Source of the DNA: Cladorrhinum sp. PSN259
Taxonomy: Eukaryota > Ascomycota > Sordariomycetes > Sordariales > Podosporaceae
Direction of reading: 5' to 3'
NCBI GenBank assembly: GCA_033725935.1
Contig: MU867074.1
Coordinates: forward strand, 641,511-705,510
Length of the DNA stretch: 64,000 bases
The notes below the pieces were generated by a model, which worked only from the letters and a program-made list of their open reading frames with translations, was not told the DNA's origin and ran no database searches. How positions within the stretch are numbered: the first letter of the stretch is position 1; every line of letters begins with the position of its first letter. Positions 34,567 to 47,460 of this stretch are shown piece by piece. Both the position numbers and the translations under genes were made by a program.

Positions 34567-37500
34567 TGGGCTTATGATATCCCCCCCTTGCTCCCTAATT
34601 GCCTGATCGGTGGTCGTATATCTCGTACTGGTTGTGGTCGCACAGTCTGCCGAGGCGTGTGTCATTGCAGTGACGAGGTCATGGCTGTCCTGAGATACTA
34701 TCATGGCTCATGGTACGTTGGGGTGTACAGTTCCGGGCAATCGGTAAGCGCAGTACAAATTACACCTTTGAGTGATGCCGTGATGCCAACGTAAAGTGTT
34801 GCTTGATCGAGTGATACTGCACGAATTAAGTCCCTAACCAAAAATTGCCCTGCGGCTTCGAGATCATTGACGGCAAGCCCCTGGGTTATTGTCGATATCG
34901 AGGTTGGCGGTGATGAATAACGACACAGGAGCAAGAACTTTGAAGCGGAAGATATGGACAGGCAACGTCCTGTCTATATGCAGGTCAAGTCGGGGCCAGC
35001 GGGTCGCTCTTGTCGGTCACAGACGGGTGGTGCAGAGGAGTACAACAGAGCGAGAAGATGTGGAGGAGGTGTGAGCCTTGTGGGCGTGTGGTGCGTGTGG
35101 GTGGTTGGCTTCTGTTGATGCAGGGCAGGACACACACACAGGTCCAGCCTACCACTACTGCAAGACAAGACGCGAAGCAGCTGCAGTGCGCAGGGACGGA
35201 TCAATGGTCCCGTCCGATATGCGGGACGAAGATGCAGGACAGCACGATTGCTGCGTCCGAAGTCAAGCGAAAAGAGGGTGTGTAAAGAGCGGCACAAACG
35301 AGGGAACGAAACGAAAAAGTCTATTCTGAGGGTGTGTGGACCGCAGAGGTCTCACTCAAGTGTCATGGCCCCAGACGAAGGGAAGAGAAACCACGAAGGA
35401 GAATTGGAAGAAGTGAAGTGGATTTGGGGAGAACGAACACAAGCTGTGGATTGGCTGGGGACCCACCCCCAATTTCGCTTGAGATTAAGGTATCTTCGTA
35501 CCCGCATTACCCCAAGGGGGACTAGAGCTGTCAGAGTGGCAGGGGTATTTTCCCGTCATCTGCATCACCAAGCTTTAGAATTCATAAGCTTCTGAGAATA
35601 ATAAGCCTTTGAGTTGATTTTCCTCTCAGCCACGATGAGCAGCTACCGGTGATGGGAATGATCATCGACGGCAGATATATCTTTTCAAGCGTTGCGGTAT
35701 ATCTGTAGCCGGGTATTATGGACTGTGCGTTGATACTCAATGCTGCCCGTGCGGTCTTCACTCAATCCGGATGTCAGCATCAGGAGAAACTGGCAAGAAC
35801 AGAAGACAGTGATTCCATCAGGCGCTCAAACTCTTTTCTTGATGCCCAATGGCTCTGATTCGATAAACAAACTTAAAAGCTGTTGAGAACTGGAGCTGGC
35901 CAAAGCTCCTAAAGCTTCGAGCCTGGATCCTGAGCTGTCAACTGGGAGCTTGTAGCTGTCATTCAATACTGATAGCTCAGACATTGAGCGGTGGGGCAGC
36001 TTCTCCAAACTATCGGCTTCATCCCCTACTAGTTGCTAGTTGCTTGACTATGGGAAGAATTGCGCGAAGCTATCGAGATCAAACGTCGGAGCAAACAAGG
36101 CGCGTCTTCACCAGCAATGATGGAACTGTTTTGCGCACTGACGGTGGCTTGGCCGAGGATTTGAAGAAACGGTCAAGGACATTGGCCTGGTTTTAAAATC
36201 CGGGTTCATGGATGGTCCTTTGGCTGAGCCTTATCCCTGATCACTTCGCCCTCTTGAAGACGCCAACCTGAGAATGCTTGAAGAGTCCATATCCAAAACG
36301 GCAAGACCAAAACAACGGTATCACCGAATTTGGATGCTGATAACTTTTCGATAAGGGACCCCTCACTTGCAAGTTCCGGCCAAGAGTTGGAGATGCGGCT
36401 GGTGTGGGGCCCCGCCTCGGTTCACGCTAGCAGTTACTGAAGAAGTGGGTCAAGCACGTTGTTTCAAGATCTTTTGAGGACCGGCATGTTCCCATTGGCT
36501 GACAGAATTCCAGGATTTGGGAGCTCTGTCGGTGGAGACAAATTAAACTCCCGTTCTGGCCCTTGCTTTCAACAACCAACAATTGTCGCTTTCCATCACG
36601 TCGGCGATGATTGAAGTCTCACCGACATGATCATGATATTTTTATTTCCTTCCCCAATTTGGAGATGGAAGTCTGCACGGACATGACTTGTATGTCATTC
36701 CTGCAAGGGCGGTATGATTCTTCCACATCACCTGCACGGCCAATATACAGAAGCGCCTTGCTGTACGGATGAATGAATCGAGTGGACGAGGGAGCGCGAT
36801 GCATCGGTTGCCAGCCGCACGGAGCGCAAAGAGGAGGGGACCGACTATATTTGGTATGTTGGGAGTGGTAAGATATTCCGAGCGATTGCTTGCAGCCGCC
36901 AGACACGGACGGCCAGACACACGGCCCAGATCTGGGCACAACCAGACATCGACATCTCTTGGAGCTGGGTGCGGTGTGCCTCGTTCACTCGCCCGATTAC
37001 CGAGCCTCGTCGTCATCGACAAGACAACGAAAGCGCTCAGGCCGTCTTGCAGCACGACATTCTCTTGTATGTCCAATTAACATGGCATCTCTTCTCCCTT
37101 AAACAATCAGCCGTTTGCTTTTATTCAATGTCTAGCATAACAAGCGCTGAATGTAACTGCCGCGTGCCGTCCCGGTAGTTGATGTCTGGCTAGCCCATGC
37201 TTGGGCGACTTTTTTTTTTCTCCTGGCGAGTTTTGGGGGTTTGGTACCGCATAAGATATCGGGAACTTTATTATTCATGCAACAGTTTTCGAAAACACCC
37301 CTTGTTTCTCAATGAGCCACATCTGGTCAAGAACGCAACCCCCTTTTACATTGCCGAGCTAGATGTGTACATGCCACATCGCCAAACTTCGATACTCAGC
37401 TTCTTCCCAAAGTTCGGTTCCGAGTTCAGTTGTTCCACGGCCGCTCCGGCCAAGGTTCTTCTGGATGGGGTTGTGTTTTGTATTCCCAGTGCAACGTGGG

Positions 37501-38850
37501 GAGATTTCCAAAACACGCCTGTGACCGAGAAGTTGTAAAAACAACATAAATAACTTGAAGTAACATCAGAACCACGAATCTGCCACTTCGTTTATACCAC
37601 CGAACTGGAAGACCTGGCTGCCTCACAACTTTATCGGGTTGAGAGCGGGAAGCTGCTTGAATGTCCGCACGCTTTGGCCCCATTATAAAAAAGGAGCGCC
37701 CGTTCGTCGTTTAACGATTTCGACTTTCCCCGGATCTCCAGTTACACAATAAGTTGCAGGGGCCATTTTATCTTGTCATGCCGTATTCCAGCTCGATGGA
37801 GAGGTCTTTGACGGCCATTTTAAGCCTAGCCCTCACGAACACCTTTCCAGGCATAGTACTATAAATTCGTACGCCACGTTAACCCGGTAGATCCGGGAAA
37901 AGAGCTACAACAAAATCCAGACTCATGCTCAGTCACTGAATCAAAGCACATCGTCAGTTGAACATGCTGGATTTGGTCTGAGTGTAGACCAGTCATCACC
38001 GGAATGGGAGAATGCTGTGGCTATTCAGACCGGTCGTAGAACTTTCTCCGAATCTACCGCCTATACATCCCAGCTATACATGATTATTCCTGCTCGCGAG
38101 CTTAACTGGCTAGTTCCCTACTCTCTAGTCAATATCCCTCAGGATCAGATATCCCTTTATTATGAGGCTCTGCCCTTTCAAATCCCAACCGCTAACATCG
38201 GTTAGCCGGTCATTGCAAAGAGAGACCCAAGAAGGTCGATCAAAATATCGTCCTCACGTAGATGCTCATAGGTGGTTTAAGTGGACTTAAGCTCAACGAG
38301 AGCGCAAAACTACATCCGCGGAAACATCAAGAACAGTCACAAGAACAAGCATTGTCAACCCTAGATAAAAATCACATCAAGACGGACTGTTTGACCCACG
38401 TTTCTAAATGCTCAATTGAAGACTCAGACTATCTCTCCCAATCTAACCTCTTCTCGATACCACAAACTCCCTCAGGTGCTTATGCCTGTTTCGCCAACAA
38501 CTGATTACCTCATACATACTCCATAAAGATTTCTCCAACACTCCTCCCGTAATCCTTTCCACAACAAACATCAAGCAATCCTGAAGTAGATTTGTGTAAC
38601 AAGTAGCAACCTACAAACCAGGATGAAAGGAGCCTACGATGGCCTGATTGATTCAATAAAACTGACAAAAACACGCCTCTCGAAAGAAATAATCAACAGC
38701 GAAGCCTCCCGAAAACAAACACAAGACCTTGCCAGCTCCTTTCACCCCCGACTGCTCCTCGAGGCACGAGACACTCCTTCGTCTTCAGCATACAACTCGG
38801 ACTGCGCAAAAGTGGTAAAAACACCAAAACGTCAGCTTATTTTCATTTCA
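34567..38850. other. 4.3 kb interval without a recognisable gene
   Basis: The left end carries the promoter of the SH3 membrane protein gene. The rest has only short frames on both strands without domain motifs. No terminal repeats, reverse transcriptase or transposase remnants are seen, and composition is not strongly AT-skewed as heavily RIP-mutated repeats would be. Confidence 0.5.
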
Positions 38851-40559
38851 TCATCTTCCCTCCCCTCGCCCAAGCCGCTCTTCTTCTTCCTCTTCCGCCT
38901 CTTGCTCCCCTTCTGGCCTCTCATGGACGGGCCATATGTACCAGCCATACCCATACCCCTCATCCGGCTCCAGCAGAGGAGGCGGCGCTAGCAGAGGGGC
39001 ATGCTCCTTCGGCGGAGGGGCAGGAGGCAAGTGAGGCAAGGGGCGGTTGAGCGTCGGGGACGGGACGGGCTCTCTCAAACGGGGGACAGCAAACTCTGGA
39101 GAAAAACTACTAACCAGCGCTCTCGACATCCACGCCAGATCCTCGGCCCTCGTGGCACCATCGCCGGCAACCTCGGCAGCGTCCATCTCGATCGGTCCTC
39201 CAGCGGCCGAGTATCTCCCCGCATATTCCTCACCCGCAGTCGTAGCTCCATGAACAGAAGGAGGTGGCAAAGGCGCCGCCATCCCAATTCTGACCTGTCC
39301 GCTAGCAACAGAAGAGTACACACTCCCACTACAGCCGTCACTCGGCCCACTGCTCCTGAAACTCTTGATTGTACTAGCCCTCTTCCTCGCAGCATTTCTC
39401 ATCGGCCATTCACCACCACTCATACCACCCCCGATAACAGGCGCATCGTTGACCTTGTCATAGGCATAACTCGTCTTGTCGCTCTCAGAAGGAGTTTTTC
39501 CCAAATCGATATGAGTCACCTCCCTCCCACTAGCGAGCCTCCCCGAAATATTCGACCCCTGATAAGCAGAGCACGAATAATGGCCAGGAGCCGAACTTCC
39601 ATCGGGGATGTGAAATCGCTTATCGAATCTCGTCAGAGCGTAGGTGTACACGACGACTAATTCGATCAAGAAATTGAAGCAGTAATATGCCGCCTTGCTG
39701 TGATACCACGCCGGGTCGTTGACAGGTCGCGGGAAAAAGTTGACCACCGCCCTGAAGATCGCTCCAACAGCCAACAATGTAGCCGTAAACGTCAAGAGCG
39801 CGAACTTGGTCCGGAAATGTCCTTGCCCAAACTTATCAATCCTAGTTCTCCTCGGAACAAGTGCCGCCAGTATCACGAGAGGAATTGGCAGGAAAGCGTA
39901 AACAGCCAAATAAGTAGCGCAAAATAGCTGTATCCCCCTGCTAACCGTTCTCGTCCTCTGATCTAGAGTAAAGAAACTCTGAACGGTAACGGTGATGACT
40001 ATGATCAGCACCACGATCACGCTCCCAAACAGTCCCCTAAACAAATAAGTGACCCCCTTGCTCCACCCGAAAAAGGGGTGATAAGCTCTGATAATCCGTT
40101 GAGCAAAAACCAAGTTCGTAATGAAGAGAATCAAAACGCCGGCGGCCGTAAAAATCTGGCTCGCTATGCCGACGTTGACGTCCCTTGGTCTCGTAGCCCA
40201 GACAATCCTTATGGTGAGCGCCATGATTCTCGCCATGCAGAAACCAAACAACAATACTGAGAACAAAAACTTGTACGATTTTCTCTGGTTCAGTTGGAAG
40301 ATTGTCATGTTCGTTGCTGCGCCGATCACGAATAGTCCTAGGAAGACCGCGCTGATGGGTATGTCGGGTGTTATGGCCGGTTGTCCACCTAGTTGGGCGC
40401 CTGTGGGCGGGTAAGGGGGGCCGCCGTGGACGCGGGACTTTATAACTGTCAGTTTGTGGTATATCATGAAAGGAGGAGAGGAAGAATACATACCGCCCCC
40501 GTAGCATCAGGAGCAGCCTGCGTTGTAGACGGGGACGCTGGAGCCGTATAATTCGACAT
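38851..40559 (-). CDS. DUF3112-like seven-transmembrane protein (putative GPCR-like)
   Basis: Exons 40559-40494 and 40437-38851 encode 550 aa. A short Ser/Thr-rich extracellular N-terminus (MSNYTAPASPSTTQAAPDAT) precedes seven hydrophobic helices between about residues 50 and 310. Between them come polar loops such as QLNQRKSYKF and RIIRAYHPFFGWSKG, and in the last helix FNFLIELVVVYTYALTRFDKRFHIPDG. This matches fungal proteins annotated DUF3112 or family C-like GPCR. Ligand and signalling partner are unknown. The cytosolic tail of roughly 230 residues is disordered, Ser- then Pro-rich (HLPPAPPPKEHAPLLAPPPL), with a short EEEEEE run near the end. The splice acceptor at 40438 is the only nearby one that keeps frame. 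Confidence 0.83.
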
Positions 40560-42373
40560 CGTTTCGAGAAGTGACCGTCCCACTCTCACCACTCCTGTTA
40601 TGATGAGCAAGAAAACGAAACAAACAACCAAGACCAGGAAAGGATCAGAGAAGAGGAAGAAGAAGAAGAGAGGAGGAGAGAATGAATGAAAAACGAGAAA
40701 GAGGGTAAAAGGGAAGAGATGAAAAGAAACCTTCAAACCTTTTCCTAGCAAAAATGGTGCCATGGGTCGCCACCCTAATGTATGTATGTAGAGTCTGCGC
40801 AGGTGATGATCTGTCTCTGGAACCTAAAAGTCCAAAAATAAACGCTATGCCACCCTTCTCTTGCTCGATCACCGATTAGGTCCGATCTGTTTCCTGTATT
40901 AATCCTGTATATAGTTATGATGAGCAGAAATAAAGCAGAAAGATAGGCCGCAGAATCAAGATCAGACGTACACGCACTCTCCCACTCTTCTGCTTCTTCT
41001 TGCTTCTGACACCGACACTCCGCAACGAAGAAACAAGACAAAAAGGCAAAGGCAAGTAAAACGGGCAGAAGCTAGAAAACATGCATACAAAGCGCTTATG
41101 CAAGAAACTTGATGCAAAGACAAGAAAAAGACGCCCGAGAGGCGCAGAGAGGGAGAGAAAGGCAAAATGCAGGGTCCTCTCTGCGTGCGCTTTGTTGTTA
41201 GGAGATCAGGATTTTATAACGGGGGCTGATCAAGTCAAGCAAGAACTTAAGACAAACCTTGATGAGCACCGCGTTCATTTCCCTCTGACATTAACCTCTG
41301 CTCGAGCCAACTAAACTCCCGCCAAGTCGAGTACACCATGTTTATCCATCGTCAATCTATCCTCACTCCAGCACAATGCGTCTTACATTGTTTACTCACC
41401 CACTACGCCGCTTCTGGGAAGAAGGGCAGCCGAATGCTTAGCTAGAATGTGCCGTTTGTTTATCGATGGTGTTAAGAATGGCTCAGAACCCTCCAGTTGA
41501 CAGCCGTTGTGCTGCTGAAACTCGCCAAACCTGACGACACTCTAGTCCGAAGAACAACAAGACCAATGTGAGAAATAACCAAAACCATGCCTGCTGAGAG
41601 TTAGCTTACCATCAGATTTGCCTAACCGATCCTTAGCCATGTTTATTCAAGATAATTTGAGTTGAATACCGTCATACGCACTAAGTTTAGCTTCGGTCCA
41701 CGGTCAGGAACCAGATGGAAACAACACGCATGCGTGTTGTTTATCTTGCTTAGGTGGTCAAGGTTAATACCGCTTATCGATGAGCTAGATGCCCCATCCT
41801 TCAACACGCAAGTTTTCCTGGGTCAAGCTATGTTAGCTTAAGCATAAAGGGGACAGTTGAAATTCGGGTATGCTATCAAAGTAAAAGTAGTTCAATCGAA
41901 AGTTAGCAAGCAAACCTGAATAGCAATCCGAAAGCAGACAATCACTAATGTTCATTTTTTTTATACTCAACCAAACACCCAACACTGAATCAACAACAAC
42001 CAAAAACCTGGTTAAAAGAAAGAATGCCCATTTCGCTCACTCGGCCTAACTCTAATCTCATTTCTAAGCGCTTGAACGAGATGTTGGGTATTGACATGAA
42101 GATTGGACTACACAAAGCCCAGATGTTTTTGACACACCGAAATCACCGGACTGGACTCGAGTGCCTTTTCGCTATTCCTCAACCCTGGGACAGATAAGAT
42201 CGACAAGTCACCATTTGAAGGCCCATGACAACAATATCCATATGACGTTTGAATTTTTCTCCAAGTTCAGCGGCATGTTGATAACAAGGCGCTGTAGGTG
42301 TATCGATAAGCCCTCAATAACAATGGTTAGATTGCTAAACGTGTGACTAAAAGCCAGAGATTAGCCATCCTAA
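40560..42373. other. 1.8 kb interval: leader of the seven-helix gene and a palindrome
   Basis: The left part (about 40600-40740) is almost pure purine on the plus strand, so the leader of the minus-strand gene would be pyrimidine-rich. The middle is AT-rich and holds a 24-bp perfect palindrome at 41719-41742. No coding sequence is recognised. Confidence 0.5.
41719..41742. repeat. 24-bp perfect palindrome
   Basis: The half-site AAACAACACGCA is followed directly by its exact reverse complement with no spacer. The central 14 bp (ACACGCATGCGTGT) alternate purine and pyrimidine. It lies in intergenic DNA, about 1.2 kb upstream of the seven-helix gene start and 630 bp beyond the PP2A stop. Confidence 0.9.
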
Positions 42374-43891
42374 TTAGAGGAAGTAATCCGGAGTGCCTGG
42401 ACACAGTTAGTGAGCTGTTCTTTTTCCCGAGCTGGTGCGCGACGGTCAACTTACGGCGAGAAACCATAGGCTCGCCTGCTCTCGGGCATGGGTCGAATTG
42501 GAGGCTAAAGGTCCAGGTTAGCGACGCCGTCATAACGATGCGTAGAGAAACTGGCAACCTACAAAGTGTATTTGAGATGCTCATCGATTTCCATGATGGC
42601 AGCTTGGTTGCCACATCTGTAGCAGTAATTGGGAGCTGGAGATTTGTTAGTAACCGAATATATAAAGATCCCTCAGCCGCTGATGTTGCCTACCAGAGAA
42701 AATTGTGACAACGTTTCGATCCTGGGACCAGTTATACCCCTCCATTACGAGCTGATGTGCTCGTGCAATAAGGGTCAAGCCGTTGTTGTGGTTGAATGCT
42801 TCCGAGATATCTTGTCCAAACGTATATCCCGCACCGCGGGGGGAAATACCCCAGCCGCAACGGTCGTCAGGATCAGACCAGAGAAGATCACACATTGGGC
42901 CCTCATGGGGAACCTCCTGAATACGATCCAACGCCCTGATGTTGTCAAGCGTGTCGATGCTGGGAGACAGGCCGCCGTGCAGACAGAAGATTTGGTTGTC
43001 GATGAGGGCGGTAAGGGGAAGATAGTCGAAAAGATCTGTGAAGTACTTCCACACGTTGGCGTTGCCATACTTGCGAAGGCACTCGTCGTAGAAACCGTAC
43101 ACCTGCGTAATCTGACGCGACTCATGGTTGCCGCGGAGAATAGTAATCCGCTGGGGGTACCGAATCTTGAGTGCCACAAGCAAGGTGACGGTCTCAACCG
43201 AGTAATAACCCCGATCGACATAATCGCCTGTAAATCATCCAAGTTGTCAGACCATCAACATCCTATGCCAGCCGGGGAGTGAGCACGGGGCCATCGATGC
43301 CATACCCATAAAGAGATAATTGGTGTCGGGATTGGGGCCGCCGATCTTGAAGAGCTCCATCAAGTCGTGGAACTGGCCGTGGATATCACCGCAGACCGTG
43401 ACCGGGCATTTCTAGAGTAGAAGATTAGCCTGTGGACCATCGACTGGCTGGACTCCCATCGAGGGGGTGGACCTTGGCGGTTCGGAGGTGTTACATACGA
43501 CAGGCTGGACGTTGGACTCTTCTTGTAAAACCTCACGAGCCTAGATAGCATCAGAGACATGTCAGCTATATCTGCAAATGGTAAGGCTTGTAGGCGCACG
43601 CGACCGACGCTGTCAAACGGGAGACTAGCGACAACATGGTGTGGAGAGACGGATAGGGCGAATGTCGATGGACCAGGCGCGGAGGCGACGATAGAGGCGT
43701 GGGCATGAGAGGCGGGCGGGGAGGAATCAACGCACCTTTTCGCAAAGCCTTTGGACATCAACTTCGGCGAGCTGCTTGCAGGCCATCAAGCTCTCGATCC
43801 ACCCGTCGAGCGTCGGGATGGTGGCGGGTTCCTGGTTAATTGGAGGCAGATCGGTCGGGGCGCGCCCAACATCTTCCATGTTTGTATCCAT
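42374..43891 (-). CDS. pph-1: Serine/threonine phosphatase PP2A catalytic subunit
   Basis: Seven exons: 43891-43736, 43540-43499, 43411-43306, 43227-42694, 42635-42563, 42504-42455, 42396-42374; 327 aa. The phosphoprotein-phosphatase metal motifs are complete: GDIHGQFHDL, GDYVDRGYYS and GNHESRQITQVYGFYDE. YLPLTALIDNQIFCLHGGLSP and FSAPNYCYRCGN also match. NANVWKYFTDLFDYLPL and the C-terminal DYFL, whose last Leu is methylated in PP2A, distinguish it from PP4 and PP6/Sit4. The enzyme works with scaffold and regulatory subunits in cell-cycle, stress and polarity control. The N-terminal extension (MDTNMEDVGRAPTDLPPINQ) is slightly longer than in animals, as usual in filamentous fungi. Intron 1 is long (195 nt); the others are 58-87 nt. 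Confidence 0.96.
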
Positions 43892-44768
43892 AATGGCAAT
43901 TGTTGAGCACTGCTTTTTTGATTATTCGTAAGATCGAGTAGAAGAATGAGATGAGCCTCGGGTCGGAATTCGGATTGTTGTTGTTGTCGTTGACAGTGGG
44001 TGGTTCGCGAAGAAGGTGCAATGACGTTAGGTTGTGCCCACAGGCGCAGCGGCGGGCTTGCTCCAAGAGGTGCTTGTCTGGGTCAAAATTGGGCAGGTGG
44101 GCGTGCGTCGTCCAAGCAGTGCGCGGGTAGAGAGAGGTCCCTGATTAGAACTGCCCACTTTCCTAGCAACCAAAACAAAAGAAAGAAAAAAAGTATGACC
44201 ACCGGGGCGTGGCGGGAGTGGAATGTATGATGGCAGAAAGCAGAATATGCTATCGCAAATGGGAAAATGAACCCTGGGTAAAAATCTCGGATGCGACAGC
44301 ACAGGAATTCGTTGTTTTGAGGGCTGCGGTGCTGCATGCACATAAGGTCGGTAGTCTACAGTAGGTGGGCGGGACAGGAGGGGAAGGGGGGGGAAGCGGT
44401 GACTGGCCAGTCGCTGCGCTTTGCTTGCAGTGGCGCTGTGCTGAGCTTGCGTGAAATTGCCTGAGGGCGCTTGCTCCTCTTGTTCAGGTCCAAACTGGCA
44501 AGGGGCCCAACGAGGAGTCGAGGACAAAAGGTGGGGTGGGGCCCCGCTTTCCTATCCCTATTTCTGTCACCGCCCTGATCCAGCCCGTCAGCCTTGCATG
44601 GATGTAAGATACATGTAAGTTCACATGTATTAGGTATTAATATCCGTATTCATCCTTCATCGACCTGCATGATCATCTTCCCCGGTTCCCTCTATTTACA
44701 TTACGATCTATTTACATTGTGTATACTATTTTTCTCTGATCTCTTCTTTGATCTCGACGCATTTAATC
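43892..44768. other. Upstream region of PP2A gene
   Basis: 877 bp between the PP2A start and the exo84 stop. It must include the PP2A promoter. No other gene is evident. Confidence 0.5.
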
Positions 44769-46936
44769 TCAAGACAGGCCCAGCCCAACTGGATCACTTG
44801 AGCCGTTAGCTGTCACCTTCACGTTCTGCCCAACCAGATTACGGAAGTCAAGTCCGACTTCATACAACATGTTCGCATGTTCTTTGGCTTGGTTCATACA
44901 CTGCGTCCACACCTCGCCTCCATCTTCGGTGCTGCTGAGTTGGCGTGCGAGAATGGCATTGAAGGCATCGACTTCCTCCTTGGCCCACTTGACGCAGGCG
45001 CTCATCATCGGGGGCGGAAAGCATGCCTGGAAACAGCTGACCGTATTTCGGATGATGCTAAAGTAGACAAACGAGATTTCCCAAATGTAAAGCGGGAGGT
45101 CACCTTGGAAGATGCATTGCCTGGGTTTTAAAGTTAGCCGGTTGGTGGGAAGTTGCCGTCTAGTATCAAGAAAAAGACTCACCTGGACCTCTTTTGAATA
45201 ATGTCGGTGCGAGCCTCGAGGTAGGCCTCGCGTGCCCGGTCCTCGAAGCCTAAGCGACTCAACCAAGAAACGTTCTGTTTGGTCTTCTTCTGCTGGTTAT
45301 GGGAGCTGACAAGTTCTCGGACAACCAACGTAGCCAGCTTGGCACATCTCTCCTCAACCTTGAAAGAGATGAAATCTTGAGCCATGGCATTACTCTTAAG
45401 TCCCAATGCCAAGCTCTTCATCTTCTCAATCTTGGAAACAGCTTCTTCAATTTGTTGCAAAGCAATATCGATGTCCAGCTCATCCATCTGACTCTCCACC
45501 CAGCGGAGATTCTGTTGCTTGCCATCCACCTCAATAAACATGTCCTTGATATCAGACAGAGTCTCAAGAAGCTCTGTCTTTTGAAGGAGACCAGGGTCGC
45601 GTGACGCAAAATAGTTGATAGTTTCCTTAGCCTTGTTCGTAGCCTCTCGTTCGGACTGCAAGTTTCTGCGGAGCTCTTCCACGGTTTTGCGAATGTTGAG
45701 AATCAGAGACATCTTTTCGGAATCACCTTGCTTCTCCGTCCTATAGATAAAGGACTCGTTCTGTCCACCACCACGTACCATAATAGCGTCGGCGAGCTTG
45801 CTTCTACCGCTGGATGAATCTCCAGTGCCGGCCATGTCGACAACTTCAACATCGAGTAAATGCCAGCATCGATCGGCAACAAGCTTTGTCATTGGGCCAC
45901 GGCCATCAGCAGCGCCAGGCACGTCCATTTTCCGCTTCTTACGCGAGGCGATCAAGAGATGGTCGTTCAAGAGAAATATCTGCATGGATCGTCGGGACTT
46001 GTAGGTGGCATTATCCAGCTCAACCCACGGACCTGCGTTCTGAACAACATGGCGACCAGGAAGGTTAGGGAGGAACTTCTGAGAGCCTTCAACACTTTTA
46101 TAGAGAGCTTGCATCTGAGAACTCCAAAGCGCAGTGCGGTCCGCAACTGAACTTCGCTTATCCCTCTTGCTCAGTCCGGAGGGAATGTCGTTGTTGAACT
46201 GCACATTTTCGGTATTGTTGGAAGTACTGCGAAGGGAGGTGGTGTTGGTCTTGAGGTCCGACATGAGGTTCTTCAGGGTGCGCATCTCGCCCTTGAGCTT
46301 CTCTGCTTCCTTGCTAATCTTGATAAACTGCGTCCGGTTTTGGTAGACATTTTGCTGCAAGTCGGTAGCAGCTCGGCTCTTGAGGCCCCTCAGAGCCATC
46401 TCATACTCTCGAATCTCATCTTCCGTCGCTTCGCTGAGGATTTCGGCGACATACTGTTCAGCAACAAGGCCTGGGTCGCGGAGTGCTCTGACGTCTAGCT
46501 CCGGTGCTGCCCCAACCTTGCGAGCGCTCTCGCCCCCTCTGGAGGGAGGCGCACGACGTTCCTGAGCCTGGGCTTGGACATATTGATCGAGGCTTGGAAG
46601 GGCCGGCATGGGGTTGGCAGTCGGGTCAAAATCCGCGGGAATGTTATTGAAGCGGGTTGAGTACCGTCGCTTGACAAGATCTGATGTCTGCATCAAGGTG
46701 ATACTGGTCAATCACTGAATCAATGGGATTGAAGAAAGGCATGTAATCCTCACCTTTCCACTGCTCTGGGGCGGGGGTCGTGGTCGAGGACGGGGTGCCT
46801 CCTCTGCAATTGAGCGCCCTCCCGACTTCTGGGAACTCGCATCATCCTGCAGAATAGGTCCTGAAATTTTAATGGGCGCTCGATTCTTTCTCTTTCCGCC
46901 GCTCCGCAGCGATATCTTGGATCGTTCTTCGGACAT
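44769..46936 (-). CDS. exo84: Exocyst complex component Exo84
   Basis: Exons 46936-46754, 46687-45183 and 45120-44769 encode 679 aa. Exo84 is one of eight exocyst subunits tethering secretory vesicles to the plasma membrane at growing tips. The N-terminus is basic and Pro-rich, then comes a Vps51/Exo84-type coiled-coil (residues ~120-220: GLKSRAATDLQQNVYQNRTQ, FIKISKEAEKLKGEMRTLKN). A PH-like domain follows (ALYKSVEGSQKFLPNLPGRH; MQIFLLNDHLLIASRKKRK), and the C-terminal helical region has ISFVYFSIIRNTVSCFQACF. Length fits the family in filamentous fungi. It is divergent from tom20. Confidence 0.95.
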
Positions 46937-47460
46937 TGTGACAGACTGCTAGCGTGCACAGCACAACAAAAACAGTCAGGAAGAAAAGGGAAACAACCAG
47001 TCCAGAGTCCCTTTCAAAGACCTCAACGTGCTGTCGAGGACGGCTTGCACGGGCGTGCAAAAAGGGTCGCCGCGTACAGTGCCAGTCGAGTGCGGGGACA
47101 CAGAATGGTTGTCCTGTCAATCGGCTTGTTGATAGCTTCACAGCGAGCAGGTACCGCCTGCTGCAGTTGCGACGACGTTCCCCTGTTTCGCGTAGTGGAG
47201 GCACAGCGAAGCCAGCCGCTTGATCCGTGCACGCCCACACAGCGCCCTGGCTGGCCAGCCCCGCTAGCGTCATCGAGACTTGGCACGTTAAACTCGGCCG
47301 GCAACGGGTCTGGTTTCCAAGGAAAAAATTACCTTGAGGAGCACTTCAGCTGCTGCAATCCATTCATTCGATCGACCCCCCATCCGCCATCCACCCGCCG
47401 CTAACACAACTAGCAACAGCTGCTCCCCCACAACACCAACCCTCAGATACAAAAATAGCC
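46937..47460. promoter_or_regulatory. Shared divergent promoter region, exo84 / tom20
   Basis: 524 bp between two divergent ATGs contain both promoters and leaders. No specific operator is recognised. Confidence 0.55.

Noticed and set aside
38017..38504. Short plus-strand frames of 62 and 80 codons
   Set aside because: No motif and no link by plausible splice sites.
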